64,000 nt of DNA from Pseudomonas svalbardensis (GTDB lineage Bacteria; Pseudomonadota; Gammaproteobacteria; Pseudomonadales; Pseudomonadaceae): assembly GCF_030053115.1 (NCBI RefSeq), contig NZ_CP125619.1, forward strand, positions 5,157,501 to 5,221,500. Reading direction: 5' to 3'. Each line of letters starts with the position of its first letter. The stretch's first letter is position 1. The translations under genes were made by a program, and so were the position numbers. The notes beneath the pieces are model-generated. The model worked only from the letters and a program-made list of their open reading frames with translations, had not been told where the DNA came from and did no database searches. Shown here in pieces: positions 29,731-43,028 of this stretch.

Positions 29731-30870
29731 TTAGCTGGCCGTCACCGCCAGACATTCCACTTCTACTCGCGCGTTCTCGACCAACTTGCCAGCAAACGTC
29801 GTACGTGCGGGCAAACGATCCGCCGGAAAGAAACTGCGATACACAGCACTCATGGCGGAAAAATCCCTTATGTCGGCAAGGATGACCGTGCATTTGGCCA
29901 CTTGAGCCAGGGACGAACCGTTGCGTTGCAGCGCGGTACGCAAGTTCTCCATGGCCTGGGTCGTCTGCGGGCCGATGCCGCCCTTCACCAGTTCACCATC
30001 AGCCCCGAGGCCGATCACCCCGGAAAAGTAAAGGGTCTCGCCGACCTGCACCGCATCGGAGAATGGCAGACCTTCCTCATTCGGAAAGTAGCGTGGTGAG
30101 TCTGGTGCTGCGGGTGGCAAATAACGCTGGGTAATCGCCTGGTACTGGCCATTTTGCTTAAGACGCTCAAGCGCCGCATTCAATTTATCGCGCAGCAGGG
30201 TGTCGGTTTTTCGCACAGCCATGGCCACGCCACTGCCCAGCATGGGGTCCTTGAGAGGGGCACCGGCAAACTCGAAAGCTTGCCCTTGGGGCAGGCTTAA
30301 TAACGCTTGGGTAATTTCAATGGAGTCTTGCAGGGTTGCATCGATATCACCCACCAGCAGGCTGTCGACCAGTTGATTGTTGAGAGCGAAACTGCGAATC
30401 GTCACTCCGGCCGGGGCCCAACGGGACTTGGCGAACGCTTCGCGGCTGGTGCCTGTCAGGACGCCGACACGCTTGCCCTTGAGCGATTGCACATCCGGTT
30501 GAAGATTCGCCCCTTTGCGCGCCACCAGACGGCTACTCAGGGGGTAAAGATTATCGGTGAAATCGACCCGCTCTCGACGCGCCGATGTTGCCGTCATCGG
30601 CATGATCACGTCGAAAAGGTTGGATTCGAGGGCGTGAATGTTGGTCGCGTAATCCTGATCAACCCAGACACAGCGGGATTTGAGTTCGGCACACAGTGCA
30701 TCGCCCAACTCGATATTCAATCCGACCAGCTCACCCTTGTCGTTACGACTCTCGAACGGTGGAACCAGGGCTTCGACACCGAAACGGATCTGCGGATCGG
30801 GCGCAGACGACATGCAGCCAGTGGTCAGGACCACCAGCGACAGTAGAGAGAGGGTTTTTACAAGAGACAT
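29731..30870 (-). CDS. Solute-binding lipoprotein fused to a RidA (YjgF) domain
   Basis: One open frame of 379 residues joins two unrelated domains. Residues 1-19 form a lipoprotein signal with lipobox LTTGC. Residues about 27-260 are a family-3 amino-acid-binding protein (IRFGVEALVPPFESRNDKGELVGLNIELGDAL; DSLLVGDIDATLQDS). The last 110 or so residues match RidA (FSDAVQVGETLYFSGVIGLG; then PARTTFAGKLVENARVEVEC, which keeps the arginine that binds the carboxylate of imines in RidA). RidA proteins deaminate reactive enamines and imines. The ATG at 30870 has GAAGG upstream. No permease or ATPase gene is adjacent. Confidence 0.85.
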   Translation of the reverse strand: MSLVKTLSLLSLVVLTTGCMSSAPDPQIRFGVEALVPPFESRNDKGELVGLNIELGDALCAELKSRCVWVDQDYATNIHALESNLFDVIMPMTATSARRERVDFTDNLYPLSSRLVARKGANLQPDVQSLKGKRVGVLTGTSREAFAKSRWAPAGVTIRSFALNNQLVDSLLVGDIDATLQDSIEITQALLSLPQGQAFEFAGAPLKDPMLGSGVAMAVRKTDTLLRDKLNAALERLKQNGQYQAITQRYLPPAAPDSPRYFPNEEGLPFSDAVQVGETLYFSGVIGLGADGELVKGGIGPQTTQAMENLRTALQRNGSSLAQVAKCTVILADIRDFSAMSAVYRSFFPADRLPARTTFAGKLVENARVEVECLAVTAS

Positions 30871-31012
30871 TTTGGCGGCCTTCATCAAAAATTCAGGGGT
30901 ATGAATCTTTGACGAGTGGCCGCCGACTTTCCCAGAGGGCGAATCGCTCATCCTTGTGGGAATAATCTCAATGACAGGAGGAACAATTACCGGTCAACAA
31001 AACGCCTGACAG

Positions 31013-31270
31013 TCAGCGTTTACCCATTGAGCGACGAGTGCCGGGTGGCGCTGCGCCCGGGGTCTTGGTATGGCCGTTCTTGGCGCCGTTCTTGTACCAA
31101 GGCTGGCTGGCGTTCTTTGCGGCAGCCAGGTCGCCCGGCTTGAACGGGAATTTGAACGCAGGGATCTCGGCTTTGGTTTCGCTGTCTGCGCTGGAGTCGA
31201 CGCTGTCTGGCAGGTCTGCCTGGTCGTCGCTCAAAGCGTCGGCAACCGGCGGTTGTGTCGGGGAAGTCAT
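31013..31270 (-). CDS. Hypothetical protein, short, acidic then basic
   Basis: This 85-residue protein has an acidic N-terminal half (DALSDDQADLPDSVDSSADSE) and a basic C-terminal half (KNGAKNGHTKTPGAAPPGTRRSMGKR). It has no signal peptide or recognised domain and is probably largely unstructured. GGAG six bases before the ATG at 31270 supports that start. It lies upstream of the binding protein-RidA gene on the same strand, with 142 bases between them. Confidence 0.6.
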   Translation of the reverse strand: MTSPTQPPVADALSDDQADLPDSVDSSADSETKAEIPAFKFPFKPGDLAAAKNASQPWYKNGAKNGHTKTPGAAPPGTRRSMGKR

Positions 31271-31624
31271 GAAAGCTCCGGGTGATGCCATAGAGTCGGG
31301 CCCGGTCAGCGAGCCGCGAAAGGCGGCAGTATACCTGTGTCGGAAGCAGCAAGCTTCAAGCCGCAAGCGAGTCCGTCGGGTTTTGTATTGACGGCCTGAC
31401 GCCTTCGCGGGCAAGTCGGGTCGCCGCATCGCTCGCTCCTACGGTCCAAGCGAAGAACGATAACGCGGTCAACCTGACTGAACGCTACTTACGTCGGCAC
31501 AGGTGCTGCACAACTCTTACCTCCCACGCAACAGTCCTTTCATGAATCCGCTCTTTTTCCCCTCTCCAATCCCCCTTATCTTTGCCGCACCAAACAGCAC
31601 TTGCCAAGCAAGAAGGTTTTAAAG
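31271..31624. other. Non-coding gap with REP remnant
   Basis: This 354-base stretch between two small genes contains the degenerate REP at 31402-31469. The remainder is pyrimidine-rich (31540-31580) and leads to the ribosome site AAGAAGG of the next gene. No open frame stands out, and no convincing promoter was found. Confidence 0.4.
31402..31469. repeat. Degenerate REP element
   Basis: CTTCGCGGGCAAG and CTCGCTCCTAC, the two ends of a REP unit, are separated by about 17 extra bases. GCGAAGAACGATAACGCGGT follows at 31450-31469, which is identical to 2787-2806 inside the first REP. Confidence 0.7.
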
Positions 31625-31849
31625 ATGTCCAACACTATGGGTATTGCCAGCGCTTTCGTTTTGTCCTCTTTGTTTCTGTCTCCGTTCGCCATGGCTGAAG
31701 AGTCGCAGACGTTCGTCGCGCAAAATTCCGCACGCGCTGCTGCATTCAAACAGAATCAGAGCGAAATGACGGCCAAGGCTCAGGAAGCTGCGCAAACCCC
31801 TCAAGCGTCGACCACTCAAGCCCAGTCACGGATTGAGAAAGACAGCTGA
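31625..31849 (+). CDS. Small secreted Ala/Gln-rich protein, function unknown
   Basis: This 74-residue protein starts with a signal peptide (MSNTMGIASAFVLSSLFLSPFAMA), so about 50 residues reach the periplasm. The mature part is rich in Ala, Gln, Ser and Thr (QNSARAAAFKQNQSEM, then KAQEAAQTPQASTTQAQS) and has no cysteine; it is probably helical or disordered. AAGAAGG upstream fits the ATG at 31625, and a strong terminator follows, so this is a real single-gene unit. I do not recognise the family. Confidence 0.7.
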   Translation: MSNTMGIASAFVLSSLFLSPFAMAEESQTFVAQNSARAAAFKQNQSEMTAKAQEAAQTPQASTTQAQSRIEKDS

Positions 31850-31914
31850 TTGCCAAGTATCACTCTGTTCCCTCGACACTTTTCATCGGCTCTTCCCTTT
31901 GAAAAGTTGTAGAC

Positions 31915-31942
31915 AAAGCCGCTGCTATCAGCGGCTTTTTTT
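31915..31942 (+). terminator. Rho-independent terminator
   Basis: AAAGCCGCTG pairs with CAGCGGCTTT around CTAT, followed by a run of T residues. It separates the small secreted protein gene from the porin gene. Confidence 0.88.
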
Positions 31943-32043
31943 CGTTGTGGTTTTAAACAGCTTCAGTTCGTCTTCCCTAACAAGAAACATCCTGAGTCTC
32001 AAAACAATGAGGCTCTTAGTTGACCCAAGGAGCTTTACTGCTA

Positions 32044-33363
32044 GTGCGTTTCCCTCTTAGATTCAGCCCGTTATTCATTGCAATCGCTGCAACGGTGGTT
32101 CCTGCTGCTCACGCCGCAGACGACTCAAACGCCGAAGGTTTCGTTGAAGGCTCGAGCCTCAACCTCAACGCCCGTAACTACTACATGAACCGCAACCGCC
32201 TGCAGCAGACGGACGACAACATTGAATGGGGCCAGGGTTTCCTAGGCCTCTTCGAATCGGGCTACACCCAAGGCACCGTCGGTTTCGGCGTTGATGCCCA
32301 CGCCATGCTCGGGCTCAAGCTCGACGGCGGTGGCGGCACTGATAATTCGAGCATCCTGCCGGTCAGCGATGGCAACGGTAAAGCGCCGGGCTCTTTCTCG
32401 ACGGCGGGCGTTACGCTGAAAGTGCGTGCCTTCGATACCGAACTGAAGGCCGGTGACTTGTTTCTCACCAACCCGGTGATCGCCGGCGGCGAAACCCGCA
32501 TGTTGCCTCAGACCTTTCGCGGCGTCAGCCTGACCAACCACAGTTTCGACGGCTGGATGATTGAAGGTGGCCAGGCAAGTTTCACCAAGCCTTACAACCA
32601 GAGCGGACACACCCGAATCGGCACGTCCTACGGCAGCCTGGCCGACGGTGACGAAAGCCGGCACCTGAACTGGGCCGGTGTCGCCTGGAGCGGTCTGCCG
32701 GGGTTGACCAGCAGTCTTTATGCTTCCGAGCTCAAGGACATCTGGAACCAGTATTACTACGATCTGGACTACACCTACGCGCTGAATGATCTGGTCAGCC
32801 TCAACCCGGGTCTGCACGCCTATCACACGCAAGACACCGGCAATGCGCTGCTGGGTAACATCGACAACAACACGTACAGCCTGCATTTCACCGTCGGCGT
32901 GGGCAATCACAGCGTCACCGCCGCGTATCAGCGGGTCAACGGCGACACGCCGTTCGACTACATCAGCCAGGGCGACAGCGTCTATCTCGACAATTCCCAG
33001 CAGTATTCGGACTTCAACGGCCCGAACGAACGCTCCTGGAAACTCAAGTACGCCTACGACTTTGTCGGGCTCGGCCTGCCCGGCCTGACCTCGGCGGTCT
33101 CTTACTCCCGAGGTGAACTGGACCTGACCAAGGTCGATCCGGACAGCCCCGGTTATGCCTCGTGGTACAGCGCTGATGGCAAAAACGCCAAGCACTGGGA
33201 ACGCGACATTGATCTCAAGTATGTGGTTCAGGGCGGCAAGGCCAAAAACCTGGCGCTGCGCCTTCAATGGGCGACCAACCGTGGCGGCAACGGCTACGGC
33301 GCGCTGGATCAGGACACCGATGAATACCGGGTGATCGTCGACTACCCGCTCAATGTCTTCTAA
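32044..33363 (+). CDS. OprD-family outer-membrane porin
   Basis: This 18-strand substrate-specific porin of 439 residues has a signal peptide ([24 protein letters not shown]). The mature start [20 protein letters not shown] and motifs such as [19 protein letters not shown] are typical of OprD/Occ porins, which take up amino acids, carboxylates or aromatic acids; the ligand here cannot be told. GTG at 32044 is the most likely start, 11 bases after AAGGAG; a TTG at 32020 is also in frame. The protein ends in phenylalanine (YPLNVF), as required for outer-membrane assembly. Confidence 0.93.
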   Translation: MRFPLRFSPLFIAIAATVVPAAHAADDSNAEGFVEGSSLNLNARNYYMNRNRLQQTDDNIEWGQGFLGLFESGYTQGTVGFGVDAHAMLGLKLDGGGGTDNSSILPVSDGNGKAPGSFSTAGVTLKVRAFDTELKAGDLFLTNPVIAGGETRMLPQTFRGVSLTNHSFDGWMIEGGQASFTKPYNQSGHTRIGTSYGSLADGDESRHLNWAGVAWSGLPGLTSSLYASELKDIWNQYYYDLDYTYALNDLVSLNPGLHAYHTQDTGNALLGNIDNNTYSLHFTVGVGNHSVTAAYQRVNGDTPFDYISQGDSVYLDNSQQYSDFNGPNERSWKLKYAYDFVGLGLPGLTSAVSYSRGELDLTKVDPDSPGYASWYSADGKNAKHWERDIDLKYVVQGGKAKNLALRLQWATNRGGNGYGALDQDTDEYRVIVDYPLNVF

Positions 33364-33375
33364 GCTTCAATAAGT

Positions 33376-33408
33376 AAAAGGCCAGCATGTTTTGCTGGCC
33401 TTTTTTTT
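33376..33408 (+). terminator. Rho-independent terminator of the porin gene
   Basis: AAAGGCCAGCA pairs with TGCTGGCCTTT, followed by eight T residues. Confidence 0.9.
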
Positions 33409-33510
33409 ATCCGGGATTTATACAGGCGCTCCGAACGCAAACGGTTTCTGGGATTCTGCCTGAGTCTTGCAAAACACTTTCATAACGCCTCATTAGCAGA
33501 AGTCAGAACC

Positions 33511-35007
33511 ATGAGTGTGAGCAGTGCAACATCTCACCATCCGATCCGGTCGACGCGATCGGAGCGGCTTCTGGTTCTTGGCAGTTTGCTGCTGGTGATT
33601 GCGATACTAAGCATCGTGGCGTTCCTGCTCATTCGCGAACGCGCCGATGCTGAACAGTCTGCCACTCGCGCAGCAACCAATATCGTGCAATTGATCGACG
33701 CAGACGTGTTACGCAACGTCGAACTCTATGACCTGTCCTTGCTCGGCTTGATCGCAGCCTCGCAGCGTGAAGACCTCAAGAGCGTTTCCCCTGCCATCCG
33801 CCATCTGGCCTTGTTTGACCGTGCCACTGCCGCGCCGTACAAGGGCGACATTTTGTTGCTGGACAACAAGGGCGACGTGATCGCCGACTCGGCCTCGGTA
33901 GAGCCCAGAAAGGGCAATTTTGCTGACCGCGAATACTTCCAGTCGCACGTAAACAATCGTGATCCGAACATGCTCATCAGCCGTCCCTTCCGGTCCAGGC
34001 AGGCTGAACATGAATGGCGAATCAGCTTCAGTCGCCGGATCAGCGGCTCACAGGGTGAATTTCTTGGCGTGGCCGAAGCCGCCATGCGCTTGAGTTATTT
34101 CGATCAGCTGTTCAACAGCTTGAGCATCGGTCGTGACAGCTCGGTCAACCTGATCAGCTCGGACGGGATTCTTCTGGCTCAGGAACCACGCTTGGCCGAA
34201 GAGCTGATTGGCAAGGACTTCAGCAGCCGCCCCAACTTCCAGCGCATCGTCAAAGAAGGCAACGGCAGCTTCACCGGTGTTTCAAGCCGCTATAAGGACA
34301 AACGCCTGTACACGTTCTCCAAGGTAGGCAACTTGCCGTTGATCGTCATCGTTGCACTGTCCAGTGATGAAGTGTTTGCCTCGTGGAAGCGCACGGCGGT
34401 GGTGGTTAGCGTTGCGACTATTGCGCTGTGCATCAGCTTGCTCTGGCTGACTTGGCTGCTCAGCCGGGAACTGCGCCTGCGCCACAACGCCGAACAGGAA
34501 CTGGCGCAACTGGCCGCCACCGATGCCTTGACCGGCCTAGCCAACCGCCGAACGCTGGATCAGGTCCTGCGTCATGAGTGGTTCCGCGCTCAACGTTCCG
34601 GCCAGCCATTGTCGCTGCTGATGATTGATGCCGACCACTTCAAGGCCTTCAACGATCGTCATGGTCATCAGGGTGGCGATGATGCGTTGCGCTCGGTGGC
34701 CAAGGTGATCTCCGACAATGTGAGGCGACCAGCGGATCTGGTCGCCCGTTACGGCGGCGAAGAGTTTTCGGTGATTCTCGCGGAAACCGACAGCCAGGGT
34801 GCGCAACAGATTGCCGAACACATCCGAGCGACAGTCGAGCAATTACCGCTGGTGGCAGGTGCCGAGTCGCCGATTACTGTCAGTATCGGTATCAGTACCT
34901 GGACCACAGCTGCCGAGATCAGCTTGGAACAACTGCTGTTCGCAGCGGACAAGGCGTTGTATCAGGCCAAGGAACGTGGGCGTAACCGGGTGGTTGCTGC
35001 TGACTGA
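33511..35007 (+). CDS. Membrane diguanylate cyclase with periplasmic Cache sensor
   Basis: This 498-residue enzyme makes cyclic di-GMP from GTP. A transmembrane helix (about 20-43) is followed by a periplasmic dCache-type sensor (DGDI-like LLLDNKGDVIADSASV; FADREYFQSHVNNRDPNMLISRP), a second helix (about 297-317) and a cytoplasmic GGDEF domain. The active site reads GGEEF at 415-419. The inhibitory I-site RxxD (RPAD) lies five residues before it, so product inhibition is expected. No EAL domain is present. The sensed ligand is unknown. Confidence 0.93.
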   Translation: MSVSSATSHHPIRSTRSERLLVLGSLLLVIAILSIVAFLLIRERADAEQSATRAATNIVQLIDADVLRNVELYDLSLLGLIAASQREDLKSVSPAIRHLALFDRATAAPYKGDILLLDNKGDVIADSASVEPRKGNFADREYFQSHVNNRDPNMLISRPFRSRQAEHEWRISFSRRISGSQGEFLGVAEAAMRLSYFDQLFNSLSIGRDSSVNLISSDGILLAQEPRLAEELIGKDFSSRPNFQRIVKEGNGSFTGVSSRYKDKRLYTFSKVGNLPLIVIVALSSDEVFASWKRTAVVVSVATIALCISLLWLTWLLSRELRLRHNAEQELAQLAATDALTGLANRRTLDQVLRHEWFRAQRSGQPLSLLMIDADHFKAFNDRHGHQGGDDALRSVAKVISDNVRRPADLVARYGGEEFSVILAETDSQGAQQIAEHIRATVEQLPLVAGAESPITVSIGISTWTTAAEISLEQLLFAADKALYQAKERGRNRVVAAD

Positions 35008-35017
35008 GGATTTGATC

Positions 35018-35040
35018 GTTTCCACGCTCTGCGTGGGACC
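35018..35040. repeat. Short palindromic repeat of CCACGC-TCT-GCGTGG type
   Basis: TCCACGC TCT GCGTGGGA resembles a palindrome widely scattered in Pseudomonas intergenic regions. Only one unit is present, between the diguanylate cyclase gene and lpxC. Confidence 0.45.
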
Positions 35041-35050
35041 GATCAGGTAT

Positions 35051-35079
35051 AAAAAAAGGCCACCCGAAGGCAGCCTTTA
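35051..35079 (-). terminator. Terminator of the lpxC end of the division cluster
   Basis: On the minus strand AAAGGC and TGCC pair with GGTG and GCCTTT across a TTCG tetraloop, and T residues follow. It ends transcription coming from lpxC. Confidence 0.85.
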
Positions 35080-35101
35080 AAAAACTAGAGAGGTTTTTTA
35101 C

Positions 35102-36049
<948 letters not shown>

Positions 36050-36125
36050 TCAACAAAGGCTGGCGATGATAGCAGACCAGACCTTTGCTGAACACCAATC
36101 ACCTTCATAGCCCTGATACATTCCA

Positions 36126-37319
36126 TTAATCGGCCTGACGACGCAGGAAAGCCGGAATGTCCAGGTAGTCCAGATCATCTTGCGGATTCATCTTCGCGGC
36201 AGTCGCAGCACCGGCTTGAGCCTGGTTGCGCATGACGGTCGGACGGTCCAGGTCACGGTAGTTTACCGCAGGCGCTTCCTGACGCGAAGACGCTTGCTGT
36301 TGCGGTTGCGATGCCACGGACGTGTGCATGGTGTTGTCGATGACCTTTACAGGCTTCTCGATTTTCGCGCCCAGACCAGTAGCAACCACGGTCACGTGCA
36401 GCTCGTCGCGCATGTCCGGATCAATAACGGTACCGACCTTGACCATTGCGTGTTCGGAAGCAAAGGCTTCGATGATGCTACCCACGTCGGAGTACTCACC
36501 CAGAGACAGGTCAGGACCGGCGGTGATGTTCACCAGGATGCCGCGTGCACCTTGCAGGTTCACGTCTTCCAGCAACGGGTTGCGAATGGCCGCTTCGGTG
36601 GCCTCACGTGCACGGTTCGGACCGCTGGCGCAGCCAGTGCCCATCATCGCCATGCCCATTTCGCTCATCACGGTCCGTACGTCGGCAAAGTCGACGTTGA
36701 TCATGCCCGGACGCTTGATGATGTCGGAGATACCGCGAACGGCACCGGCCAGTACATCGTCGGCCTTGGCGAATGCGGACAGCAGGCTCGCGTCCTTGCC
36801 AAGGATGGTCAGCAGCTTCTCGTTGGGAATGGTGATCAACGAGTCGACGCTTTCAGACAGCAGACGGATGCCTTCATCGGCAATCTGCATGCGCTTGCGG
36901 CCTTCGAACGGGAACGGACGAGTCACCACCGCAACGGTGAGAATCCCCATTTCCTTGGCCACTTCAGCAATGATCGGCGCAGCACCGGTACCGGTACCAC
37001 CGCCCATGCCAGTGGTGATGAACACCATATTGGTGCCCTGCAGGACTTCGGCAATGCGCTCACGATCTTCGAGAGCGGCCTGACGACCTACTTCAGGGTT
37101 GGCGCCAGCGCCGAGACCTTTGGTCACGCCGGTGCCCAGTTGCAGGATGGTCCGCGCGCCGATGGATTTCAGCGCCTGGGCATCAGTGTTGGCGCAGATG
37201 AATTCAACGCCTTCAATGTTGCTCTTGACCATGTGGTTGACGGCGTTGCCGCCGCCTCCGCCAACACCGATAACTTTAATTACCGGGCTTGCGGGGATGT
37301 TGTCTACGAGTTCGAACAT
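36126..37319 (-). CDS. ftsZ: Cell division protein FtsZ
   Basis: This 397-residue tubulin-like GTPase polymerises at mid-cell into the Z ring. The tubulin signature GGGTGTGAAP and the T7-loop residues NVDFADVRTVM are present. After the core a variable linker (residues about 318-380) leads to the conserved C-terminal peptide DYLDIPAFLRRQAD, which binds FtsA and ZipA. It follows ftsA with a 71-base gap, where extra ftsZ promoters may lie. Confidence 0.98.
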   Translation of the reverse strand: MFELVDNIPASPVIKVIGVGGGGGNAVNHMVKSNIEGVEFICANTDAQALKSIGARTILQLGTGVTKGLGAGANPEVGRQAALEDRERIAEVLQGTNMVFITTGMGGGTGTGAAPIIAEVAKEMGILTVAVVTRPFPFEGRKRMQIADEGIRLLSESVDSLITIPNEKLLTILGKDASLLSAFAKADDVLAGAVRGISDIIKRPGMINVDFADVRTVMSEMGMAMMGTGCASGPNRAREATEAAIRNPLLEDVNLQGARGILVNITAGPDLSLGEYSDVGSIIEAFASEHAMVKVGTVIDPDMRDELHVTVVATGLGAKIEKPVKVIDNTMHTSVASQPQQQASSRQEAPAVNYRDLDRPTVMRNQAQAGAATAAKMNPQDDLDYLDIPAFLRRQAD

Positions 37320-37390
37320 TTTCCCTCTCCTTTCATTTCTCTAGTTTTTTCGCCTACTGCCTGTATCTACAACGGTGCTGCGGTAAATCT

Positions 37391-38650
37391 TTAGAAGTTG
37401 CCTTGTACCCAGCTCTTGAAGCGATCGAGCAAGGCGACTTTCGGTTCTTCATTGCTGTAGCTGTCGCGGCTGCTGATGCCCGAGAACGAAATCCCGTCGG
37501 ACTGCTTCTGCAGGCCGTACATCAACAGGCCAACGCCGGTGGAATAAATCGGGTTGCGGACCACATCGTCCAGGCCCTTGACGCCATGCGGCACGCCCAG
37601 GCGGACCGGCATGTGGAAGATTTCTTCGGCCAGTTCGACTGCGCCTTCCATCTTCGACGTACCACCGGTCAGCACGATGCCGGCCGGGATCAGGTCTTCG
37701 TAGCCACTGCGACGCAGCTCGGCCTGGATCAGCGTGAACAGCTCGTCGTAACGCGGCTCGACCACTTCGGCCAGGGCCTGACGGGACAGCTCGCGCGGTG
37801 GACGGTCGCCGACGCTTGGAACCTTGATGGTTTCACCGGCACCGGCCAGTTTGGCCAGGGCGCAGGCGTAGCGAATCTTGATTTCTTCGGCGTACTGGGT
37901 CGGAGTGCGCAACGCCATGGCGATGTCGTTGGTCACCTGATCGCCCGCAATCGGGATGACCGCGGTGTGACGGATCGCGCCTTCGGTGAAAATCGCAATG
38001 TCGGTGGTGCCGCCACCAATGTCCACCAGGCACACGCCCAGTTCTTTCTCGTCGTCGGTCAGAACCGAGTAGGCCGAAGCCAGTTGCTCGAGAATGATGT
38101 CGTCGATTTCCAGGCCGCAGCGACGCACGCATTTTTCAATGTTCTGTGCGGCGTTGACGGCGCAGGTGACTACGTGAACCTTGGCTTCCAGACGTACGCC
38201 CGACATGCCCAGCGGCTCACGAACACCTTCCTGGTTATCGATCACGTAATCCTGCGGCAGGGTGTGCAGCACGCGCTGGTCAGCCGGGATTGCCACGGCC
38301 TGGGCGGCGTCGAGCACGCGCTCGAGGTCGGCGGAGCTGACTTCGCGATCACGAATCGCCACGATGCCGTGAGAGTTCAGGCTGCGGATATGATTGCCAG
38401 CCACGCCGACGAACGCCGAGTGAATGCGGCAACCAGCCATCAGCTGCGCCTCTTCGATCGCGCGCTGGATCGATTGCACGGTGGACTCAATGTTCACCAC
38501 CACGCCTTTTTTCAGGCCACGAGACGGATGGGTACCGATCCCGACGATTTCCAGCGTGCCGTCGTCCGAGACCTCGCCGACCAGCGCCACCACCTTGGAG
38601 GTGCCGATATCGAGACCGACGATCATTTTGCCGCTTTGCACGTTTGCCAT
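37391..38650 (-). CDS. ftsA: Cell division protein FtsA
   Basis: This actin-like ATPase of 419 residues tethers FtsZ to the membrane. Phosphate-binding motifs are IVGLDIGTSKVVALVG at the N-terminus and LVDIGGGTTDIAIF further on. The C-terminal end (ALLDRFKSWVQGNF) is the amphipathic membrane-targeting helix. It starts 15 bases after ftsQ ends, and ftsZ follows. Confidence 0.97.
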   Translation of the reverse strand: MANVQSGKMIVGLDIGTSKVVALVGEVSDDGTLEIVGIGTHPSRGLKKGVVVNIESTVQSIQRAIEEAQLMAGCRIHSAFVGVAGNHIRSLNSHGIVAIRDREVSSADLERVLDAAQAVAIPADQRVLHTLPQDYVIDNQEGVREPLGMSGVRLEAKVHVVTCAVNAAQNIEKCVRRCGLEIDDIILEQLASAYSVLTDDEKELGVCLVDIGGGTTDIAIFTEGAIRHTAVIPIAGDQVTNDIAMALRTPTQYAEEIKIRYACALAKLAGAGETIKVPSVGDRPPRELSRQALAEVVEPRYDELFTLIQAELRRSGYEDLIPAGIVLTGGTSKMEGAVELAEEIFHMPVRLGVPHGVKGLDDVVRNPIYSTGVGLLMYGLQKQSDGISFSGISSRDSYSNEEPKVALLDRFKSWVQGNF

Positions 38651-38665
38651 GGGTCCTGCCTCTTC

Positions 38666-39535
38666 TTAATTCTTCGCGACAGCGGGTTGGGCTGTCGTGG
38701 GCGCTACAGGTTCCCGCCAGCCAACAGCGAGGCCGTTGGCGTAGCGCAGATCGATGCGCGCAATGTTCGTAATCTGTTCTTTAAGCGTCTTGTCATAGAT
38801 GGCAATGAAGCGGCGCATCTTTTCCAGCAGGTTGCCGCGTCCCAGCAACAGTTCGATTCCCGGGCCCGCGCTGCCGGCGCCGGTGGTCAGGAACCAGCTG
38901 CCTCGATCACGCAATTCCAGGCGTGCAATCGAGAAGCCCAACGGCCTGAGCATCTGGCTCAGCACCTGGTATTGCTGCATCACTTGCTGTTGGGCCCGTT
39001 GTGGGCCGAACAGCTGTGGCAAGTGTTCGTAGTTCGCCAGCTCTCGCGGGGTGAACGCCTGCCCCTGGTTGTTCAACAGCGATTCATCGCCCCAACGGGC
39101 CACCGGCAGTTGTTCTTCCAGGCGGATCACCACTTGATCCGGCCACACCCGACGCACTTCGGCGTGGGCAATCCACGGCATCGTTTCAAGCTCGGTGCGC
39201 ATGCTCGCCAGGTCGATGGTGAAGAAGCTCGACGCCACGTATGGAGCGATCCGCTGCTGCACCGCTTGCTGGCTGATGTAACTCAAGTCGCCCTGCACGT
39301 TGATCTTGGTGATCGGCCGGTCGGCGTACGGCAACAAACGCTGCGCGCCTTCGTAAGTGCCGAAACCCAGTGCGACCAACAGCACCGGCCAGAACAAGGA
39401 TTTCAGAAAACCAAAATTGGCTTTCGGCAGGCGCGCAGACATCGGCTCTTTGGCCACCATTCGGCTGGCACCCCGCGGCACCGGCTTGCGGCCGGGTGGT
39501 GCGGAGGGCTGATGTCTCAGCTGTGCGCCTTGCAT
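38666..39535 (-). CDS. ftsQ: Cell division protein FtsQ
   Basis: This is a bitopic inner-membrane protein of 289 residues. A basic cytoplasmic tail of about 50 residues is followed by one membrane helix ([17 protein letters not shown]), a periplasmic POTRA domain ([22 protein letters not shown]), and the FtsQ domain that contacts FtsB and FtsL. The ATG at 39535 ([11 protein letters not shown]) is used; the longer frame is unlikely because it runs back into the ddlB coding region. Four bases separate it from the ddlB stop. Confidence 0.94.
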   Translation of the reverse strand: MQGAQLRHQPSAPPGRKPVPRGASRMVAKEPMSARLPKANFGFLKSLFWPVLLVALGFGTYEGAQRLLPYADRPITKINVQGDLSYISQQAVQQRIAPYVASSFFTIDLASMRTELETMPWIAHAEVRRVWPDQVVIRLEEQLPVARWGDESLLNNQGQAFTPRELANYEHLPQLFGPQRAQQQVMQQYQVLSQMLRPLGFSIARLELRDRGSWFLTTGAGSAGPGIELLLGRGNLLEKMRRFIAIYDKTLKEQITNIARIDLRYANGLAVGWREPVAPTTAQPAVAKN

Positions 39536-39539
39536 GGTC

Positions 39540-41957
<2,418 letters not shown>

Positions 41958-41965
<8 letters not shown>

Positions 41966-43028
41966 GGGCCACCTCCAGGCAGGTATCGACCACGTTACGG
42001 GTTGCATCGGGTTTGGCCAGGCGGCGTGCCGCGGTGGCCATGTCGGTCAGTCGTTGTGGTTGCATCAAGACCTCTGTCAGGCGTGCGGCAAGATCCGCTG
42101 CGCCAGTCGTTCTTTGCGGCATCAGGAAGGCAGCGCCTTCACGGGCCAAATAATCGGCGTTGCGGGTCTGGTGATCGTCGATCGCATGGGGCAAAGGCAC
42201 CAGCATCGAGGGCAGACCGGCGGCAGCCAGTTCACTGATGGTCAGCGCGCCTGCACGGCACACCACCAGGTCGGCCCAGCCATAGGCTTGGGCCATGTCT
42301 TTGATGAAAGGCTGCACTTGCGCCTCGACGCCAGCCGCGCGATAGCGCTCTGCAGTCACTTCATCGTGGTTTTTGCCGGCCTGATGAAACACTTCCGGGC
42401 GCAGGTCGGGGGCGACTTGCGACAGGGCTTCAGGCAGCAACTTGTTCAACGGTTCTGCGCCCAGGCTTCCACCCAGGATCAGCAAACGCGCCTTGCGACC
42501 GGCCAGCGCCTGTCGCGGTGTTTCGAGGAACAGCTCGGTGCGCACCGGGTTACCGGTGGTCCGACGGCTGCCCGACAGGGTAAAGGTGTCGGGGAACGCT
42601 TCACAGACTCGGGCGGCCAACGGCACCAGCAACCGATTGGCGGTACCGGCCACGGCGTTCTGCTCATGAACGATCACCGGCACGCCGGCCAGTTTGGCTG
42701 CAACGCCACCAGGACCGGTCACATAACCACCAAAGCCGACGACACACACCGGCCGCAGCTGACGAATGATCGCCCGCGCCTGCCAGATGGATTTGAGCAA
42801 CATGAACGGCGCCTTGAGCAGGGACAATTTGCCCTTGCCGCGCAGACCGCTGGCATTGATTCGATGCAGTTCGATGCCGGCCACTGGAACCAGATCGTTC
42901 TCAATGCCGCGCGGGGTCCCGAGCCAATGCACGGTGTAACCACGGGCCTGGAATTCGCGAGCACAGGCCAGCGCCGGGAACACGTGGCCACCGGTGCCGC
43001 CGGCCATGATCAATACGTTAGCGCCCAT
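41958..43028 (-). CDS. murG: UDP-GlcNAc--lipid I transferase MurG
   Basis: This peripheral membrane glycosyltransferase (356 residues) adds GlcNAc to lipid I to give lipid II. The glycine-rich N-terminal loop [14 protein letters not shown] and the C-terminal donor-binding segment [31 protein letters not shown] are diagnostic. The ATG at 43028 overlaps the ftsW end by 11 bases. Confidence 0.96.

Noticed and set aside
35018..35080. One composite terminator after the diguanylate cyclase gene
   Set aside because: The palindrome at 35018-35040 has no T tract; the true terminator at 35051-35079 works on the minus strand for lpxC.
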